From: Phaffia rhodozyma
Taxonomy: Eukaryota > Basidiomycota > Tremellomycetes > Cystofilobasidiales > Mrakiaceae
Direction of reading: 5' to 3'
DNA: 64,000 bases
Assembly: GCA_014706385.1 (NCBI GenBank)
Contig: JACGZH010000003.1
Location: forward strand, 310,001-374,000
The position numbers were made by a program, and so were the translations under genes. Under the pieces are notes generated by a model. That model ran no database searches and had not been told where the DNA came from. It saw only the letters and a program-made list of their open reading frames with translations. Position 1 is the stretch's first letter. Every line of letters starts with the position of its first letter. This document shows positions 36,440 through 53,859 of this stretch, one piece after another.

Positions 36440-37835
36440 GTTGGGAGCTGAATGAAGAAGGCAGAGAAAAGGCTATGAACCAATCAGGTTGAATTAGTAA
36501 ACTGGATGAGATGACACAGGTTATGGTGTTAACAATGAGTGACCAGAGCAAGATTTGAATCAAGGAGAGAAAAAAGAGACAGGGAAGAGGGAGAAAGGGA
36601 AAATATGAATGGCAAGCACAGAAATGAAAAAGAGAAGGTGATAGCAAACAAGTCAGAAATAAAGCCATACATGCTGACAGATAAGAGCTCGGGATGAAGG
36701 GTAAACAAGAAATGGCAAATTAAATCCAGGAACGTACTGCAGGTCCAGCTGACAAGATAAGCGTTCAGAATCGACCGAACGAAAGAAAGAGAGCTTCGTT
36801 GAGACTCGGATGCGTTGAAGTCTGCAGGGTCGAAGATGATGGGAGAAAAAAAAGCTTGGTGCGGTTGAATAGGAGGAGCAAAGAAAAGGAGGGAGTAAGA
36901 AGAGCTTGTCGTGGAAGAAGGGGGAAGAAAGAAGGGGAGAAAGGGAAGGAAGAGAAAGGGGGAAGGGGCAAGACCTGGGTCGTACTTATAATGTCCTGAA
37001 ATCGCTTGCTTCTGTGCCTGGCTGTCAACTTGAGAGACCGGAGCTTGTCCAACCTGTCGATTCATAAACAAAGAGGAGCGTGGGTGAGTGAATGCAAGAC
37101 TGTGAAGGCCGTGCCCTGCCGTCGTCATCTAAACTCAAAGCAAAGGTACTGATCATGGACAGAAATCATGACAGGGCAGATGATCGAGAGAGCAGGGCAC
37201 AGGACTTAGCATTCAGGGCCCAGGGCAGATGTGAATGCAAATGAGACAGGACCTAGAGCGGGTCCGACGCTCGGTCAGTTGTCTTTCTTCTCTTGTTCCA
37301 GGCATATCCGGCTGACAGGTTTTTATTTAATCTGTCATTAACCCAGAGAGTGCGCCAAGGTTGACGGGGCTGAAACTGTTCGTTCGCCCTGACGGTCAAG
37401 ATTGACAAGCTCCAGATTTAACCTACGTCTAGGATGATTGTGATTCGATTGAAGATCGGCCAACCTTGACCCGAAGGAGGCACGAGCGTTAAAGGTCGGG
37501 ATGACAAGAACATAAAATATGGTGGAGGTGTTTTTTTTCGTTTAACGAGCAAATCCCGCCGCATATGTTCATGCTTAAATCGGTTAAGATGAATAAAACA
37601 TTGGGAAGAAACAGAGCTCTTTTGCATGCATTAGTAGGTAAGTCAATAGCAGAAGGGTCAGAAGAACCGAGTTAGGAAAAGTGTGGTTAGAGAGCGGACA
37701 AGAGAGCAAAGATAGATCCAAACCGAGAAAGAAGAAAGAGGAGAGCAAGAAAAGCGACATTAAGAATCAGGCACATATGACGTTCCGAGTCGACATCGAA
37801 AACCGGGGAAATCATGGAAACACGGCCGGCGCTGA
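36440..37835. promoter_or_regulatory. Long upstream region/leader of the C2H2 gene and PRP4 kinase 3' flank
   Basis: A 1.4-kb tandem spacer. The part from about 36440 to 37000 is strongly pyrimidine-rich on the minus strand, as in a transcribed leader or intron. It contains intron-like signals (donor gtacga near 36990, acceptor cag near 36828, donor gtacgt near 36737). A coding-looking minus-strand frame opens at 37128 with MTTAGHGLHSLAFTHPRSSL. So the C2H2 gene probably has a spliced leader, or an extra first coding exon. From about 37150 to 37835 I see nothing specific. Confidence 0.5.
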
Positions 37836-40943
<3,108 letters not shown>

Positions 40944-41302
40944 ACCAGGAAGTTGGGGTGAAGATGAGAGAAGTTGACGATAGAGACGAGTTGGACGATG
41001 TGGGAAATGGGAATAGTAGGTGCAGATTGAAGGGGGAAGCAAAATGTGAGAAGACTTGAATTCAACGTCAAAGAAGAAACCCGAAAAGGCAAGCAACCAA
41101 GAAAGTATTGGAGGGTTTACTATGGAGAGGCAAAGACCTGATCACAAAGATTCTTGATGAAAGAAGGACGCGTAAGGAGAATTGCAGGGGGATATGGTAT
41201 ATCCGTCGTGGTGGTATTGAGGTAAGGGTGAGCAGCCATTCGTTGGCTCGGTGTATCAAACAACCCTATATTCGGTTTATGAAGCTACTTGATTGTGATG
41301 CG

Positions 41303-41315
41303 CTAACCCTAACCC
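41303..41315 (+). promoter_or_regulatory. Telobox-like CTAACCCTAACCC motif
   Basis: Two head-to-tail copies of the TTAGGG complement. AACCCTAA-type sites bind Tbf1/Teb1-class Myb factors in fungi, often in housekeeping promoters. With two copies only, chance or a small interstitial telomere scar is also possible. Confidence 0.35.
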
Positions 41316-41724
41316 TTCAACTCCGCGGAGCGTGTCAGATCAGCATGTCTGGCCAGAAGCAGGAAATGCCGAGATGATATTCTGCGCACATCATAACTGT
41401 TGACCCGACAAGTCCCTAAGTACATCAGACACGAGACGATCCTACTTCTATTTATTCATTTAATGGGAATGTTCTTGTTGAGAGAGCACAGGCATAAGGA
41501 CTAGAGAAGACAAACTCGGATTAAGAGATTGTCGATTTTGTCGAGCATTTGTCAGTTCACAGTTCTTTCATGCACTCCTCTCATAATCACAACCCATCTT
41601 TAAAAACTAACTCATCTCAGCTGTACACCAATCGCGTCTAGAATAGAAGTACACAAGAGGAAGAAACTACTCATCGAGCAAACTAGAGGGTTCAAAACGG
41701 GCTCGGGGTCAGCCGGAGTTTGAA

Positions 41725-41753
41725 GACGCGTCTTGAACTCCACGCGACGCGTC
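41725..41753. promoter_or_regulatory. Paired MCB (ACGCGT) cell-cycle boxes upstream of MCM7
   Basis: GACGCGTC occurs at 41725-41732 and again at 41746-41753, centres 21 bp apart, 207-235 bp upstream of the MCM7 ATG. ACGCGT is the MluI cell-cycle box bound by MBF (Mbp1/Swi6 family), which drives G1/S genes including MCM genes in ascomycetes. Binding in this organism is inferred. Confidence 0.65.
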
Positions 41754-41959
41754 TGGCTGCGCTCGTTGTTGCTGATTTCTACTCGCCTTCTCTCGAAGCT
41801 CGTTCAACTTGTTCCTTCTTTTCATCGGATCCTCCCTTCCTTTATCATTAACCTGAACCACTTCAGACTCTTTCATACGAGTCGAGACAAAATCCGTTCA
41901 GCTCTTTGAATCAGTGCTCTGTGGAACATCATACCAGAAAACACCTGAAAACAACCACC

Positions 41960-45224
<3,265 letters not shown>

Positions 45225-45534
45225 TTTTTTGAAGGCTACGTTTGAGATTCTTTCTTGTACTCTGTTTTCTTTCTTACTTTCCTCTTCTATCTTTAAGCAT
45301 TAGACGCTTGTTTGTTCTTTTATTGTATCCCTTCGTTCTTGTTTTCATTCTTTCATAATCACTGACTGCTCGGAATATATGATCCTACTCAAGAGACTAA
45401 AAGTGATGCATACGTCAGATATGTTTCAAGAGACAAGCTGGAACCCAGCTGAATCAGACAAAAGGCTCATTATGATTGATGGCAGGAGTTTGTTTTGTGT
45501 TGTGTTTTAGATTGCATTCTTCTTAAAGATCTCG
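45225..45534. other. Intergenic, convergent 3' ends of MCM7 and NDC1
   Basis: T-rich spacer after the MCM7 stop, converging with the NDC1 stop at 45535. No gene is seen. Confidence 0.6.
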
Positions 45535-48471
45535 TCAATCCATGAACTGTGCGAGGCTCTTAGCTACTTTTGGCGGGAACTTGAAAGCGGATAGGTGCTC
45601 TCGGAAAGTCTCCAGCTGAAAATACAATAAATCCAAGCAGGCTATATCAGATGGCAAAGAACACATATTCAAGGCGGACGACTTGTAAAAGACTAGAACG
45701 AACTATTTGACGAATCCCTTCTCGATGAGCTATGTAACAGAAGTATGACATAAGAAGCGAAAAGACAGAAGTTTTAGACATTTCAGCCTGACCACAAAAC
45801 AGAGTACATGAGAGACGCACCATCTATCAGAGGCTCAACCTCCTCCTGAATAACTTTCATCGTCTCATCCGCCTCCTCAGCCCAGGCCCCGGAGACCTGA
45901 GAGCTTAGTTGGAGCTGCTCAACAAATATTTCAAGAGCTGAGAGGTAGCTAGTGAAGGCCTCGAGCGTTCGAGGAATATCCCTTTGAACTTGACCGTATG
46001 GGTCTTCAGTCAGCGAAGCAGCGGTCAACGCGGAAAGTGCTGTATATGAAAATCCCATGAGATTTCATCAAGTCAGCCCAAACCTTTTCTTAGCTTCTTC
46101 TTATCAGAGGAAGAAAGATCATACCTTGAATAGCTAACACATCCAACTGTCTTGTCTTTAGACATCTTCTCACAGTACCTCTCACCTTCAGTCTGACTAG
46201 CATTCTCCTCACAGGAGAAAGTCTTATTTCTGCTGCTGTCTTGAAATCTCTGGGCATTCCTTCCCAGACGACCCACCAAATTCTAGCGAGCACCTCCACT
46301 GCTCGATCTCCGATCGACTTACTCGACTGTGTCGCCCTTTGAGGAGCGGGTTGAGATTGAGACGGAGCCTGTTCAGATAAACCTGAAGTGAAGATCGCAG
46401 GCACCTTCGAAGGTGCCGAACTCTGAGAAGGAAGTGCCCGCCTAGGCGCTGGTGAGGGTGAGGGGGGCAAATCGGTTTGAGAAGATGCCAGGCTATCGTA
46501 AACATGCTTCTTGGGCTGAAGGAAGATAGCATTGTTGTGTTGAGGGTGAATCACAGAAGCGCCATGTAGATCAGGAGAGGTGGATTGGTTGGAGGGACCA
46601 GAAGGGTACATGCTGGAGAAGGCCGAGGCGGTAAGTCCTCTGTTGAGAAGGGCTTGGTAGCTCCGACCAAGAAGTACCATCTCGGCCCGCCAAACTTCAT
46701 TCCAAAATGTCGTGGGGGATGACATGTCGCTGTAAACGTCGAGTCGCCGTTGAGTTGAGGTGACAGCACAGTGCGCTATTTCGAATTGAGCAAAATGCTG
46801 CGTTTACAAGAAACAACATAGCAAAACCAGTCAGTATGAGAGTATTAAAAGCTGTGAGATGTTCATATATGAGAGTAGTGGACACACTAACTTTGAAGTA
46901 CGGAGAAGTTGAGGCCAATCCAGCCAGCAGGCACTTGATAGGCGACGCCGAGTTCTGGGAAATCATCATAGGCTAGATCACACCATACAACATAGATTGA
47001 CTCGTCAGTATGAAGAACAAGATGGGTTTGATCTGGTCAAGAAAGCTCATCAACGAACCTGAACCATGTAAACCCGGAGGATGGCCTTTCCAATTTCCCA
47101 TCCTGCCACTGTAGCCAGCTCAAGAACTGTGATCTTTACGAAGAGTCCTGTATCGATAGATCGATGAGAGCTTCTCAGAAAGTTGGCGATGTATGGCCTG
47201 AAATTATGTTTAGGTCAGTACTCGAGTGCAGAAATCCTCGGACGAGAAGAGTTGACACAAATCCCACCTGGTGAAGACGCCGAACCACGAGAGGAAGAAT
47301 CTCCAAACCGAGCGCCGAACAGACAAATATATTGCGGAAAATACGAAGGAGTGGATGATGGGAAATCCGAGCGCGGATGGGACGCTCGTCAGGCTCTTAG
47401 AGATCAAGCCCTGAATAGGCAGCTATAAGAAGAGAAAGTATCTTGTTCAGTATGCTCGTCTATACCTCGCTTGGTCTCTTTTTGTCTCTTCAGATGCAAG
47501 ATCGAACCAATACGTACGATATCGTGAGGCCACACAGGTAAGGAGGTCTCCATCCAGAGTTCTCGGAAGGCGTACGTCACTCCCAGTGATGCATTAGACA
47601 ACAGGAAGATGATCAATCGTTCGTTGAGATGGAAAGGGTGTCTTCTGTAATGCGCAATCGATTAAACGTGGTCAAACTAAATTCGATAACATGTACATAG
47701 AGTGTGAAATTGCGCGTACGAGGTACTAGCCAGGAGACCAAGGTTGGCACCAGAACTGATCATCGCAGAGATCAAGGATTGAATGACTCCACAAGCAACA
47801 AAGACAAGAACAGTAGCATGGGTTGATGGAGAGGAGAAGAGAGCTCGGACTCGAGTGCTCAAAGAGTTCGAAGTCGATTCTGGATCTATACATAAGATGT
47901 ATCTCGATAGCTGAGGTTAGTATGAATTCGATAGCAGTCCTTGGGGAGCTGAGCGAACGCACAAGAGATTAATGTTTTGCGGATGACGATAGTTGGTAGA
48001 ACAGCCAGAACAAAGACTGCGGCTGAAGAGAAAAGATTCTTGATTGCCCCTCTAAAAGACGGAGTAAAGTGAAATCCTCCTGTAAAAATTGAAACGGTGA
48101 AAGGTTCAATCCACGAGTAGTCATACTCTTGTTCGTGAACAAGTTGCACATTCCACCTTACCAGTTACAAAAAGCTGAAAGCTGAAGACCAAGAAAGTTG
48201 CTCCGAGCGTCAGACTGAACACCCGGACCAACCGTCGACCTAGAACTTTCTGTGGCCGTGAACAATTCGAATGTTTCCATCGAGCCAAATGAGTACCGGG
48301 CTGTCTGCGATCTTGCTGTTCAAGCCGGATAGAGAATCTACGAACCTTGGACATGGCCTCATAGGCTGTTCCAGCAGTACCCATGACCTTGACTACCTTT
48401 GGAGCGGAGACAGGATTGCGTAGAATCTGAGTGGCGCCCGATCTCTGGGTGATCGACGAGCCAGAATTCAT
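45535..48471 (-). CDS. NDC1: Nucleoporin NDC1-like membrane protein
   Basis: Multi-pass protein of the nuclear pore membrane and the spindle pole body insertion site. The start at 48471 gives MNSGSSITQRSGATQIL. The N-terminal half has about six hydrophobic segments spread over many exons: VRVFSLTLGATFLVFSFQLF, SSAAVFVLAVLPTIVI, ATVLVFVACGVIQSLISAM, ERLIIFLLSNASLGVTYAF, and FPIIHSFVFSAIYLSV followed by WRFFLSWFGVF. The soluble half includes RAEMVLLGRSYQALLNRGLT and a Ser/Pro-rich loop. Helices near the end include FREHLSAFKFPPKVAKSLAQ, with the stop at 45535. The N-terminal six-helix block plus helical C-half and the LRxxR...L.D.W type segments fit Ndc1. Assignment rests on architecture and a few blocks, so a related membrane protein is possible. 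Confidence 0.75.
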
Positions 48472-48714
48472 CTTGAGAAGAGAGAAAGAAGAAAGAAGTG
48501 AGCGATGGCAGAAGGAATGCTTGTTGGTCTATCGGATATGTACAGTCGAAAAGGAGATCGCTGGAAAGTCAACGAACGGAAAAATAAACCACGCGTACGT
48601 GCTTACATAAGCCTTCGAAGCACAGCCGTTGCCACATACACATGACCATGACGCTGCCATCCCTTCAGCAAGGTTGTGTCCATCTGGAGGACAGCAACAT
48701 ACAAGCAACCAACA

Positions 48715-50485
48715 ATGTCCCTCTCAATCAGGATCAGACATCCAGGTGGTATCAGCTCGATTCAAGTAGATTCAAATGGATCCGTGAATGATCTGCTTTG
48801 TGCTATATCGAAAGTTTCTGGCTTGCCTGCCGACGCTCAAGATCGTAAACTCCTTCTTTCTGCCATCTTTTTATGTCGCTATTAGCTATCCTTTGTAGGG
48901 TTTGAGCTGATTGTTTCACGTTGGATGCGGCCGATTGGTATCACACTGGCCTCCTTGATGGCCATGTTTCAAACGATAGTCAAGTCGGGATACCCACCGA
49001 AACCTCTGTTATACACGTCTTCGGCCCAGGCACTTTCCTCTTTGAAACTTAGCAAGAATGAACAATTGCTTGTGAGCGCGGCTACTCCGTCAGGTTCCTC
49101 GACTTCCTCTATCAGAGCACCGGTACCTTCACGCAGCTTGGATCCACCTAAACCAAAGCCATTCGTCCCAGAATCTATCGCGCCAAACACTATCAGCGCG
49201 TCAGCAAACAACAAAGCAGGAGATTGGGTGGAGGTCAATGGATCATACCTAGTTCTGAACATCGTACCGTCAGTCCTCTATCCATATAATTGCGCTCTCA
49301 TGTTTGTCAAGGCTGACAAGTGATATTTGGCTTTCGAAATTTAAACATCGACAGCGATGATAATTCGTGTCTGTTCTCATCAGTAGCTCAAGTATTTGAA
49401 GGAAGCATCCAAGCGGCATCCAAGCTTCGTCGTGGTACATTGAGTTTCCTAAGTGATGTCGCTAAGCTCGATACGCTTATGCATACACCTGCCTTGCAAC
49501 ATCTGTCTCATTCATACAGTGGTAGCGGATACCATTACGGCCGATCCAATTACTTATTCAGAGCTCATTTTGGAGTTCGTACTGTTTCTCATCGGTCATG
49601 AACGAGGAGCTTTCCCTAAACATATATTTCTTCTGTGACCAATCATAGACGTTCACCCGAGGCATACATCTCGACGATTCTTAAGCCCACAAGCTGGGGT
49701 GGAGCTATAGGTTAGTTGTGGCTTAGGAAATACGATTCAAACTTGTCTAGAACTCGCTTGCTTATCGTGCGATCTTGCGAGCCCTTCTTGTCAGAGCTCT
49801 CTATCTTTTCTACCCAGTCCGTATCCGTCCGTCCATATGCCAGAGCACACTCGATGATGAGACCTGATGCTAATCTGACGATATCATCATATTCGGTACT
49901 AGCTATAAAACCGAGATTGCATCTGTAGATATCTCATCAGGTCGAATAGATCGATTTGGCGAAGGCCAATATTCACAGAGGTATGTTCATAAATCGATGG
50001 CTATCATTGTTGAGCTAATCTCTGATCATCTTTTAGTACTCGCTTATTTTGTCTGGCTGCATAGATGCGTCCTAGTGTATTCTGGTATCCATTATGACTG
50101 TGCGCTTCTCTCTCCGACACCTCAAATTGATGATCCTGGTTTCTGCGAGACGGTCTTTTCTACATCAAACGAATCTATCTTGCCTGCTGTGACGGCTCTT
50201 GCAAAGAAACTCAAGGATAGACACTATTACACCGACACGCAGACGTTTGATCTACGATGCGGCACGTGCGGAGAAGGACTCAAAGGAGAGAAGATGGCGA
50301 CGCAACATGCCAAAGAGACAGGCCATGTAGTACGTTTTCTCTTTCCTCACACATTGATTAATTCATAGGCCGCTTCAATAATCAGGGATGGCTGATGTTC
50401 TGATCTTCTTGGTCTTATCTCTTTGCCTCAGGATTTTGGGTACGTATCCTTCGGTTTTGTCTTCCCCATCTTCTCTGCGCAATAG
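48715..50485 (+). CDS. OTU1: OTU1/YOD1 deubiquitinase
   Basis: Ovarian-tumour cysteine protease that works with Cdc48/p97 in ER-associated degradation. The start at 48715 gives MSLSIRIRHPGGISSIQVDS, a UBX-like ubiquitin fold, with LKSGYPPKPLLYTSSAQALS completing it. The catalytic Asp/Cys loop is SDDNSCLFSSVAQVFEG. Next come DPITYSELIL, SPEAYISTILKPTSWGGAI with the SWGG loop, ISSGRIDRFGEGQY, and the catalytic His in IHYDCALLSP. The C-terminal C2H2 finger is CGTCGEGLKGEKMATQHAKE followed by TGHV, then DFG. The last junction is unclear: reading through gives an end at 50485, while the C-terminus of relatives stops soon after the DFG or HFGE motif. Tandem with HOS2. Confidence 0.88.
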
Positions 50486-50885
50486 CGGTAAATTGTTATT
50501 GTAAGGCTTACAAAAGAATTATGCTTCGAATCAGCGAATATTGAGAGATATGGAATCTATGATAATGTTATCTAGTGTGATTGAAGCTTCACATATGAAT
50601 ATATAGCTATATATATGTATATAGCTAAAGAAGGACAGGCCATCATTAAGATGCGCTGAATATAAAGGTTGATTGACATAAGCTTAATAAGTCACGTGCC
50701 GACCGTATTTGAGCAGCACCTACAACATTCTCACTCACCCATTCGACGTTTAATCACGACCATCCATTCGATTATCAGCCTCAGCTTTCCTCCTTTTAAA
50801 CGGTGTTAGATTATCTTGGAGCTCAGACCTTGTAGAAGCTAGCTGTGGTTTCTCTCCTCTACCTCTTTTCAACCTCGCTACATAT
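50486..50885. promoter_or_regulatory. OTU1 3' flank and HOS2 promoter
   Basis: AT-rich after the OTU1 end, with a perfect-armed inverted repeat at 50605-50626. It then becomes C/T-rich toward the HOS2 ATG at 50886. No gene is seen. Confidence 0.5.
50605..50626. repeat. AT-rich inverted repeat (AGCTATATA / TATATAGCT)
   Basis: Nine-base arms separated by about four bases in an AT-rich patch downstream of OTU1. It could fold into a hairpin or simply be an AT-rich 3'-end signal region. Confidence 0.6.
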
Positions 50886-53155
50886 ATGCTAGGACCCGAT
50901 ATCGTCCAGACCTTTTCTGACAGTCCGTTCTTTTACTCGAGGAAGGACATCGGGCTTCCTCAGCCTCAGGGTGATATCGTTCAGGTTCGTTTCTCTTGAG
51001 ACTTCTCATTGTTCAGCAGAATAGCCGAAAAGAGTCAACCAGCTAGACCATAACTGATTTCATCGATGAAATACCACCAACACAGCCGCATTCTCAGTCC
51101 AGAGTCTCGTACTACTTTCCTAAATCTGTAGGAGAATACCATTATGGGGTGCGTCTAGTTTGCCTACTGTCCGACCCTCCTAAAGAAGATTTGAGATTTG
51201 TTTTAAAGTCATCAGGACGCGTTCTCACCCAACCTGTCATGTTCTGTACGCGCTCCACCTTTTTTTTTCTGGATATGTTGTTTCCTCAAAAACCGAAACA
51301 TAAACACCAGGAGCGGCATCCTATGAAACCCCATAGGCTCACGCTCACAAATTCGCTCGTCGTCGGGTACGGGCTTCATAAGCGGATGGACGTGTTTGCT
51401 CCCCGAGCTGCAACTCGTGATGAATTAGAAATGTTCCACGATTCAGATTACGTCGATTTTCTTTCTAGGTTCGATTTCTCTACATACCTCTTTCCGAGCA
51501 TGTTTCTGTGAGGATATTGACTCTCGCGTCGTCTTTACGCGTCGGCTGGTTCGTGAATTAGAGTAACCCCTTCGGCCCCGCCTTCTTTGACAACTCAATT
51601 TTCAAAGTTTAACTTTGGGGATGATTGCCCAGTCTTCACCGGCCTGTTTGAATTCTGTAGGCAGTACTCCGGTGCTTCGCTCGTGGCCGCTAGGAAACTG
51701 TCCCACGGAAACACGGATATTGCTGTCAACTGGTCCGGAGGACTACATCACGCCAAGAAAGGGGAGGCCAGTGGGTTTTGCTATGTGAATGATATCGTAC
51801 TTGCCATTCTTGAACTCCTCCGGTAAGGTCTTGATCCTTCTGTGTATGGATTGCTTCCTCGTGTCAGGATATCTTTTTGTGTTGACCACATGTCGAGCTG
51901 GCTTTCTTTTCGAAAACACTGCCGTACAGATTCCAGCCGAGAGTTCTCTATATAGATATTGACATCCATCACGGAGATGGTGTTCAGGAAGCGTTCTACA
52001 TGTCCAATCGAGTTCTCACCGTCTCTTTTCACAAGTTTGCCGGCGACTTCTTCCCAGGCACGGGCGCGTTGGATGAACTTGGGAACGGACTAGGTAAATA
52101 CTTTAGTCTGAACGTCCCACTTCAAGAAGGGATCGACGACGAAAGTTACATTTCCTTGTTCAAAGCGGTGATGGAACCGACGATCACGACGTTTCGACCG
52201 ACAAGTATTGTCCTGCAATGCGGGGCAGATTCGCTGGGTTGTGATCGACTGGGAGCGTTCAACCTCTCGATCGCGGCTCATGGGGAATGTGTTCGGTTCA
52301 TCAAGAGTTTCAACCTGCCTTTATTGGTCTTGGGTGGTGGAGGCTATACCATCAGGTGAGTCTCTACTCAGTTTTGAAACCAATTCCGTTTTACTTACGT
52401 GGACGATCTATTTTCTTCTTGGTTTGTTTTGTATCATTTTGTTGTATCTTGGAAGGAACGTTTCACGTTGTTGGGCCTACGAAACTTCGATTTTGACCGA
52501 AACAGACGTCGGGGATTCTCTACCGCCAACACCATATGACGCATTCTTTTACCCAGACTACAAGCTTCATCCTCCGTTAACCGGCCGGGTGGACAATCTA
52601 AACACTCGGTCATCACTCGAAAAGATCAGGGTCTCGATCCGAGAAAACCTGAGGTATCTTAACGGGGCGCCTTCGGTTCAGATGCAGGAGATCCCGCCTG
52701 ATCTTGTTGGCTGGCTAGAATCAGAAGAGAGGAACGCAGAGGAGAAGGAGGAAGAGACCGTCGGGAACGGTAAGGCAGGAGACGAAAGAGGGGAAGATGT
52801 CCATCGGGCGAGGAATGACTTCTTCGACGGAGAGAAAGATGGAGAGAGGGAAAGACTCGGAAGTGGTGGTGCTGGTAACAATGGGACGACCGTTGGATCG
52901 ATGGGTGGATCAGGTTCGGTAGAGATTTCGGTGGGGGCGGCGGCTGCGTCGAAAAAGACTGGGGGCAGAAAGGGCAAGTCGAAAGGAAAACCCGGTTCGA
53001 CAACGGCAACGACGACGACGACAACGGCATCGATGTCGACAACAACGTCGACGGCACCAACGCCAGTAGCGGCAGCAACAACAGCAACGACGACAGCAAC
53101 GACAACGACATTAGCACCAGAGGCCGCTACAGTTGACGTGATCATGGAGAGCTGA
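50886..53155 (+). CDS. HOS2: Class I histone deacetylase, Hos2-type
   Basis: Zinc-dependent lysine deacetylase of the Set3/NCoR-type complex. The start at 50886 gives [17 protein letters not shown]. Conserved blocks in order are [54 protein letters not shown], and [20 protein letters not shown] with catalytic His-His. Then come [17 protein letters not shown] with zinc ligands, [39 protein letters not shown], and [20 protein letters not shown] with the catalytic Tyr. GADSLGCDR and [12 protein letters not shown] resemble Hos2 more than Rpd3, which usually has GGDSLAGDR and GGGGYTxRNVAR. The C-terminal tail from about 52680 is acidic, then Gly/Ser-rich and Lys-rich, then a long Thr/Ala run, ending VDVIMES at 53155. 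All active-site residues are intact. Confidence 0.92.
53003..53115. repeat. Imperfect ACR/GCA trinucleotide tract coding a Thr/Ala run in HOS2
   Basis: A run of ACG, ACA and GCA codons, with a few others, encodes a Thr-rich, Ala/Pro-interrupted tail of the deacetylase. The mirrored minus-strand frame is long and Val-rich only because of this repeat. Confidence 0.75.
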
Positions 53156-53859
53156 ATGCTGAACTCGACTCTGACTAGAGGATTTCCTCCTTCTTTTTCT
53201 TCTTTTTCTTGGGATTCAACCTTTTTCGCCTTTTGCCTCTTGTCTATTATCTTTCATCATTATCTCTAGAGCTCTGTTGGAGCTGGATGTATCATCACTC
53301 TCTCGAAAAAGAAGAACTCTTCACCTGTTTCGCATTGTACTTTTCCCTTTCGCTGTCTGTTCATTTACTTCTTGCATTCATATTCACCCTTTTCTCCTCC
53401 TCTTACGTCTTCCATTTTCCTTTATTATAGATAGTAAATGAGGAGGGGGACACCTCGACGGACATATTGTTGACAAACGATCGTACGCTGGGCTTCTGAC
53501 TTTTAAACGAGCGTTCAGGATTACATCCCCTTCGATGGATGTTACGTTGGAGAGTGAAGTCCAACATTCGTCAAGAGTACATTGGACAGAACAAGAAGAT
53601 GAGTGGGCGGTGGTAGGAACAAGAACATCAGGACTTTGGGTGAAGAAGGAAGAACAGAGAGAAGCGGAGCAGGAGAACGAAAGTAGGAACAAATAAAGAA
53701 GGAAAAAGAAGAAAGGGGGGTCGAGGGAAAGAAGAGAGGAATAGATCACAGCCCAAGAGCAACGGAGCGGTCGGGCGCGCGCGTCTCTTTTTATTCCAAC
53801 TCTCCACCTTCAAAATCACCATGTGACGGGCGCGACAGAAGTTATCTAATCAAGATCAT
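53156..53859. other. Intergenic, convergent 3' ends of HOS2 and ARPC3
   Basis: Strongly T/C-rich on the plus strand to about 53430, then mixed sequence with an A-rich block near 53690-53740. Frames here are low-complexity shadows. No gene is seen. Confidence 0.55.

Larger units (their letters stand above)
40944..41959. promoter_or_regulatory. Divergent promoter region of PRP4 kinase and MCM7
   Basis: A 1,016-bp spacer with no supportable gene. It holds a pair of palindromic MCB-type sites near 41725-41753, a lone ACGCGT at 41168, and a short telomere-like CTAACCCTAACCC at 41303-41315. The plus-strand frame over 41108-41377 looks non-coding. Confidence 0.6.

Noticed and set aside
41303..41315. 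Reading the CTAACCC copies as a chromosome end
   Set aside because: Only two copies, surrounded on both sides by normal housekeeping genes.
41108..41377. Plus-strand 89-codon frame upstream of MCM7
   Set aside because: No recognisable domain, in the PRP4/MCM7 promoter region, and contains the telobox-like motif.
52678..53145. 155-codon minus-strand Val/Ala/Pro-rich frame
   Set aside because: Mirror of the HOS2 tail and its Thr-coding trinucleotide tract.
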